Shown one piece after another: positions 5,115 to 7,774 of a DNA stretch of 7,774 bases. Within the stretch, counting starts at the first letter, position 1; every line of letters starts with the position of its first letter. This DNA is from JAABUE01 sp034431895 (GTDB lineage: Bacteria > Chloroflexota > Anaerolineae > Anaerolineales > Villigracilaceae). The translations under genes were made by a program, and so were the position numbers. Below the pieces are notes generated by a model. That model made no database searches and was not told the DNA's origin. It was given only the letters and a program-made list of their open reading frames with translations. Where the stretch lies: positions 1 through 7,774 of the forward strand of contig DAOUCM010000088.1 of assembly GCA_034431895.1 (NCBI GenBank), given 5' to 3'.

Positions 5115-5723
5115 ATGAAAGTACTTTTGATCAAAGACGTGTACAAATTGGGGCGCGCCGGGGATGTCAAAAAGGTAGCCGACGGCTACGGGCGCAACTA
5201 TCTCCTTCCGCAGGGATTGGCCGTGTTGGCTACCCCAGGTGCATTGAAGCAAATAGAGCGCATCCGCTCGCAGGCCGAGATCCGCCGCGCCTCGCTCAAC
5301 GAAGAACTCAAAGGGCTGGCCGAGCAAATCAACGGCGTCACGCTTACCTTTGCCGCTAAAGCAGGCGAAACTGGCAAATTGTACGGTTCCATCACCACGC
5401 AAGATGTGGCGACCGCCTTGCAGGAAAAGACTCGCTACGAAGTCAAACGCGCGCAAATTGACATGCAGCCTATCCGCAGCCTGGGCGAGTTCACGGCCCA
5501 CGTGCGCCTGACCATGGACCTGGTGCCTGAAATCAAAATCATCGTCCATCGCGAAGGCGAAAGTTTGGAAGCGGCAGAAGAGGCGCCTGCCAAAGCCGGC
5601 AGGAAATCTCGCGCCTCACAGCCTGAAAAGGCCCGGCCGGCTAAACAAGAGCCGGCTGTGGAAGCCCCGGCTGAAGAGCAGCCCGCTGAAGACCAGCCTG
5701 CCGAAGATCAACCTGCCGCTTGA
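5115..5723 (+). CDS. rplI: 50S ribosomal protein L9 with an acidic C-terminal extension
   Basis: 202 residues. The N-terminal RNA-binding domain is unmistakable: MKVLLIKDVYKLGRAGDVKK then VADGYGRNYLLPQGLAV (residues 1-37). The long connecting helix (about 42-75) and the C-terminal domain (about 76-148, with GKLYGSITTQDVA) follow. L9 is usually near 150 residues; the extra 50 or so are rich in Ala, Pro, Glu and Lys and end in AEEQP-AEDQP-AEDQP-AA. L9 binds 23S rRNA at the base of L1 and helps keep the reading frame. AAAGGG lies nine bases before the ATG. The gene is alone here: the common partners rpsF, ssb, rpsR and dnaB are not adjacent, and a terminator follows directly, so it is probably monocistronic with its own promoter at 5028-5056. 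Confidence 0.98.
   Translation: MKVLLIKDVYKLGRAGDVKKVADGYGRNYLLPQGLAVLATPGALKQIERIRSQAEIRRASLNEELKGLAEQINGVTLTFAAKAGETGKLYGSITTQDVATALQEKTRYEVKRAQIDMQPIRSLGEFTAHVRLTMDLVPEIKIIVHREGESLEAAEEAPAKAGRKSRASQPEKARPAKQEPAVEAPAEEQPAEDQPAEDQPAA
5670..5720 (+). repeat. 15-base coding repeat in the rplI tail
   Basis: Three tandem 15-base units encode AEEQP (5670-5684), AEDQP (5685-5699) and AEDQP (5700-5714), with a final Ala-Ala. The last two units give the same peptide with three silent differences, so the peptide has outlived the DNA identity. Confidence 0.8.
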
Positions 5724-5730
5724 TTGATGG

Positions 5731-5767
5731 GGGGTAGGGCAAGATTGATCTTGTTCCCCCTCTTTTT
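5731..5767 (+). terminator. Intrinsic terminator of rplI
   Basis: CAAGA (5740-5744) pairs with TCTTG (5749-5753) around TTGA. GGG (5737-5739) extends this through two G-U pairs and one G-C pair, and GGGG (5731-5734) pairs with CCCC (5757-5760) after a two-base bulge. TCTTTTT (5761-5767) follows. It begins eight bases after the rplI stop. Confidence 0.8.
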
Positions 5768-5770
5768 GCG

Positions 5771-5808
5771 AGAAGAAACAATGTCCGCCATATCTCTGGC
5801 GGACATTG
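5771..5808 (-). terminator. Strong hairpin, possible terminator for leftward transcripts
   Basis: CAATGTCCGCCA (5779-5790) pairs perfectly with TGGCGGACATTG (5797-5808) around TATCTC, a twelve-pair stem. On the minus strand it is followed by TTTCTTCT (5778 to 5771), a moderate T-rich tract. It may therefore stop transcription coming from the response regulator gene some 285 bases away. On the plus strand it is a backup to the rplI terminator but has no T tract. Confidence 0.5.
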
Positions 5809-6091
5809 CTTATCATGGCAACCCCAAGTTGGCAAAACAACCTGTTGGTCATGCGTGTTGGGGTGTTGGTGGGGTTGGTGTCCCCCCGCTATCGGTTGGG
5901 TCAGGTTTGCCCACAGGGCAGCAGGCGGCTGAGCCATGGAGTTTTGGCAACAGTAGAATTGGTTGAGTGCCAGCCGCGACCAAAGTGGAAGCGGACGCCG
6001 CTTATCACGAAAAGCCCGCCGTGACGCTGAAGCGGTTGGCACGGCTGGAGCGGGTGACCCAAACCTTCGAGACGTTGCCTTTGGGACGGTC
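5809..6091. other. Gene-free spacer between rplI and the response regulator
   Basis: No convincing gene on either strand. The open frames at 5724-5966 and 5967-6185 (plus) and 5641-6042 (minus) overlap terminators or the regulator and show no family features. Contents: a G/T-rich run with four G tracts (5860-5878), a five-pair hairpin TGCCC/GGGCA (5908-5920), repeat copy 2 (5973-5995), hairpins AAGCGG/CCGCTT (5989-6003) and GCCGTG/CACGGC (6018-6045), and GAGAC/GTCTC (6069-6093) which overlaps the regulator stop codon. Confidence 0.6.
5973..5995 (+). repeat. Short intergenic repeat, copy 2
   Basis: GCCGCGACCAAAGTG (5973-5987) joined directly to GAAGCGGA (5988-5995). It matches the two blocks at 969-983 (14 of 15) and 996-1003 (8 of 8), which are separated there by 12 bases. 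The end of this copy forms a small hairpin with CCGCTT at 5998-6003. Confidence 0.45.
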
Positions 6092-6736
6092 TCATTCCTC
6101 CCCCAAAATCCCCTTTTTCAAGGCAAATCTCACCAGCGCGGCGCGGTTGGGCAGGCCGAGTTTTTCCATGCCGCGGGCGCGGTAGGTTTCCACCGTCTTG
6201 TCGCTCAAATGGAGTTGCGCAGCAATCTCCGCTGAGGTATGTCCCAGCGCCACCAGCCGCAGCACCTCGCGCTCGCGCTCGCTGAGCGACTCCCAGGCGT
6301 CGGGAGCGGCCTCGGCTTTGGGCAACATTTGCTCCAGCAGGGCGCGCGTCATCGAAGGATGGACGTACATCTCCCCGCGCAGCACGGCGCGGATGGCAGA
6401 AATCAACTCAGCATCGGCGGCCTTCTTCAACACATAGCCCACAGCGCCATTTTTGAGCGCCGAGCGCAGGTATTGCGGGTCGTCGTGCATGGTCAGCACC
6501 AGGATTTTCGCCGCCGGACAGATTTTGGCCAGCGCCGGAAGCGCATCCAACCCGCCCAGCCCGGGCATCGAAAGGTCGAGCAGAATCAAATCGGGCTGGA
6601 GTTTGCCCGCCAGGTCCAGGGCTTCTAACCCGCTAGAGGCCTCGCCCACCACCTGAAAATCGGCCTGACTCTCGAGCAGCAGTTTCAACCCGGAACGAAG
6701 GACGGCATGGTCATCGGCCAGCAGAATTTTCGTCAT
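6092..6736 (-). CDS. NarL/FixJ-family response regulator (REC plus LuxR-type HTH)
   Basis: 214 residues from the ATG at 6736. The N-terminal receiver domain (about 3-118) has the acidic pair D8-D9, phosphoacceptor D54 in LILLDLSMPG, T82 in VLTMHDD, and K104 in GYVLKKA. The C-terminal LuxR-type helix-turn-helix (about 149-206) reads LSEREREVLRLVALGHTSAE followed by IAAQLHLSDKTVETYRARGM. Family knowledge: phosphorylation by the partner kinase promotes dimerisation and DNA binding. The partner is the kinase just upstream, whose stop is 80 bases before this start. A longer in-frame start, GTG at 6778, lies inside the heptad repeat, has no ribosome binding site and adds residues before the usual receiver beginning, so it is rejected. 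The ribosome binding site for the ATG is weak (AAGAAG). Target genes cannot be inferred. Confidence 0.95.
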   Translation of the reverse strand: MTKILLADDHAVLRSGLKLLLESQADFQVVGEASSGLEALDLAGKLQPDLILLDLSMPGLGGLDALPALAKICPAAKILVLTMHDDPQYLRSALKNGAVGYVLKKAADAELISAIRAVLRGEMYVHPSMTRALLEQMLPKAEAAPDAWESLSEREREVLRLVALGHTSAEIAAQLHLSDKTVETYRARGMEKLGLPNRAALVRFALKKGILGEE

Positions 6737-6767
6737 AAGCGCTTCTTTGATTTGGATATTCTTCCAC

Positions 6768-6834
6768 TCACTGATCACTGCTCACTGTTCACTGTTCACT
6801 GCTCACTGTTCACTGTTCACTGCTCACTGTTCAC
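6768..6834. repeat. TCACTGN heptad tandem array between kinase and regulator
   Basis: Nine consecutive seven-base units TCACTGN fill 6768-6830, with N = A,C,T,T,C,T,T,C,T in order, then a diverged TCAC at 6831-6834. The C,T,T order makes a 21-base super-repeat. On the minus strand each unit contains CAGTGA. The kinase stop codon (6819 to 6817) and its last five residues VNSEQ are encoded within the array. It occupies most of the gap before the regulator start. Confidence 0.92.
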
Positions 6835-7774
6835 CGGTATCTGAACATGGACGCTCGTCCCGCGGCCGGGCGCGCTCTCGATGGTCAACTGCCCGCCCAG
6901 CAATTCGGCGCGCTCACGCATCCCGACCAGTCCCAGGTGACGGTCGCCCATTTCCTGGGTCAAATCAAATCCCTGACCGTCATCCTCGACAATGGCAACC
7001 ACGTCCCTGCCCTGGCGTTCCACCAGCACCGAAACGGAGCGTGCTTCGGCGTAGCGCGCGACATTCGTCAGCGATTCCTGGACAATGCGGTAAATGGCGG
7101 TTTCGATTTCCCCGGGCAGGCGCTCTTGCCCGATATGGATAAGGAAATCCACAGGAATCTTGTAGCGGGCCTGCCAGTCATGCGCCAGACGCTCCAGAGC
7201 CTCTGGCAATCCCAGGTCATCGAGAATGCGCGGACGAAGGCGGGCCGAAATTTCGTGAACTTCCTCCAGCGTTTGGGAAGCCACGCCGCGCAATTCGTCC
7301 ACCGTAGAACGCAAGCGGGGATTATCACAAAGGCCTTTGATATTTTTCAAGCCCACCATCAGCGAAGTGAGATTTTGGGACGTGCTGTCGTGCAATTCGC
7401 GGGCGATGCGGCGGCGCTCGTCCTCTTGCGTGGCGATGACTTTCTCCAGCAATTGGCGGCGCAACTGTTCACGCTCGCGGCGCAGTTCATCAGCCCGCCC
7501 CAGTTCGGTCGTCATGGCATTGAAGGCTTCTGCCAGGTCGCCGATTTCGTCTCTGGCCCAACGCGGCACGCGCGGAGAGAAATCGCCTTGCGCCACGCGG
7601 CGGGTCGCCTCCACCAGTTCGCGCAGCGGACGGGTCAGGACGAAGGTCAACAGCGTCGCCCCCAGCACGCCCAAAGCCGAGACGAGTGCCATCGTCAGCA
7701 AAATCTGCCCGCTGACGGCGGTAATCGCAGCCCGCAGCCCGGCGTCTGAAACGCCCACGCGCATCACCCCCACG
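6817..7774 (-). CDS. NarX-type sensor histidine kinase, C-terminal part, cut by window edge
   Basis: At least 318 residues are visible and the frame is open to the right edge, so the N-terminal sensor part is missing; the GTG at 7773 is probably internal. Visible order (numbered from that GTG): end of an extracytoplasmic segment (RVGVSDAGLRAAI), one membrane helix about 23-46, HAMP domain about 47-95, linker helix, HisKA_3 dimerisation domain with phosphoacceptor H128 in RRIARELHDS, then a GHKL ATPase domain with the N box QESLTN (232-237), G1 box DDGQGFD (264-270) and GLVGMRERAELLGG (281-294). Family knowledge: such kinases phosphorylate NarL-type regulators, and one follows directly. The usual His of the N-box region (N-x-x-R-H-A) is Tyr here (NVARYAEA). 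The stimulus is unknown because the sensor domain is outside the window. Confidence 0.95.
   Translation of the reverse strand, partial: VGVMRVGVSDAGLRAAITAVSGQILLTMALVSALGVLGATLLTFVLTRPLRELVEATRRVAQGDFSPRVPRWARDEIGDLAEAFNAMTTELGRADELRREREQLRRQLLEKVIATQEDERRRIARELHDSTSQNLTSLMVGLKNIKGLCDNPRLRSTVDELRGVASQTLEEVHEISARLRPRILDDLGLPEALERLAHDWQARYKIPVDFLIHIGQERLPGEIETAIYRIVQESLTNVARYAEARSVSVLVERQGRDVVAIVEDDGQGFDLTQEMGDRHLGLVGMRERAELLGGQLTIESAPGRGTSVHVQIPVNSEQ

Noticed and set aside
4305..5549. Long minus-strand open frame (414 codons) opposite ileS end, the DivIC-like gene and rplI
   Set aside because: It crosses three well-supported genes, two of them antisense, and its translation is low-complexity with no family motif.
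5724..6235. Small open frames in the spacer after rplI, including one at 5967-6185
   Set aside because: They overlap terminators, repeat copy 2 or the end of the response regulator; the peptides match nothing known to me. A decayed gene remnant near 5970-6090 cannot be excluded.
6737..6778. Longer response regulator start (GTG at 6778)
   Set aside because: The GTG lies in the heptad array with no ribosome binding site, and the receiver domain begins normally at the ATG at 6736.
6768..6834. CRISPR-like array
   Set aside because: Units are seven bases with no spacers; it is a simple tandem repeat.

Overview
The window looks like a piece of a bacterial chromosome from the Chloroflexota, most likely Anaerolineae. 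This is an inference from four things: a long type 2 isoleucyl-tRNA synthetase; a small DivIC-like protein ending in a Pro/Thr tail plus a Trp-rich cap; a NarL/NarX-type two-component pair; and intergenic spacers full of short hairpins and heptad-type tandem repeats. No taxonomic marker gene was compared, so the assignment is tentative. Genes are moderately GC-rich and nothing looks like phage, plasmid or an intact mobile element.

Layout, left to right. (1) 1-503, minus strand: the N-terminal part of a thiamine-diphosphate-dependent dehydrogenase E1 alpha subunit (pyruvate dehydrogenase type), running off the left edge. Its upstream region holds an extended -10 promoter and, between promoter and start codon, a hairpin plus six-T terminator-like structure. 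(2) 504-1067: a gene-free spacer of about 560 bases with a cluster of perfect short hairpins, a longer inverted repeat, and one copy of a small repeat seen again near 5973. (3) 1033-1458: a promoter and a complete tRNA-Ile-sensing T-box leader with specifier AUC, UGGU discriminator pairing, antiterminator and terminator, followed by a short GACTA-type tandem array that runs into the ribosome binding site. (4) 1459-4605, plus: ileS, a type 2 IleRS with the swapped active-site motif G-V-H-H. (5) 4622-4999, minus: a small membrane-anchored coiled-coil protein of the FtsB/DivIC kind, convergent with ileS. (6) 5115-5723, plus: rplI (ribosomal protein L9) with an acidic repeat tail. The divIC-like gene and rplI diverge from promoters whose -35 boxes overlap, and the former appears leaderless. 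(7) 5724-6091: terminator, a second strong hairpin, repeat copy 2, and no convincing gene. (8) 6092-7774, minus: a NarL-family response regulator preceded by its sensor histidine kinase (5' end outside the window), with a TCACTGN heptad array between them.

How it fits together: ileS, rplI and the DivIC-like gene are growth-related housekeeping functions, each with its own transcription signals. ileS is expected to be switched on when uncharged tRNA-Ile accumulates. The kinase and regulator form a two-gene operon with unknown stimulus. The E1 alpha gene begins a separate leftward unit. No wholly new multi-gene system is evident. The most unusual items are the swapped HIGH motif of IleRS, the divergent shared -35/leaderless promoter arrangement, the possible attenuator before the E1 alpha gene, and the two heptad-type arrays placed just upstream of start codons.
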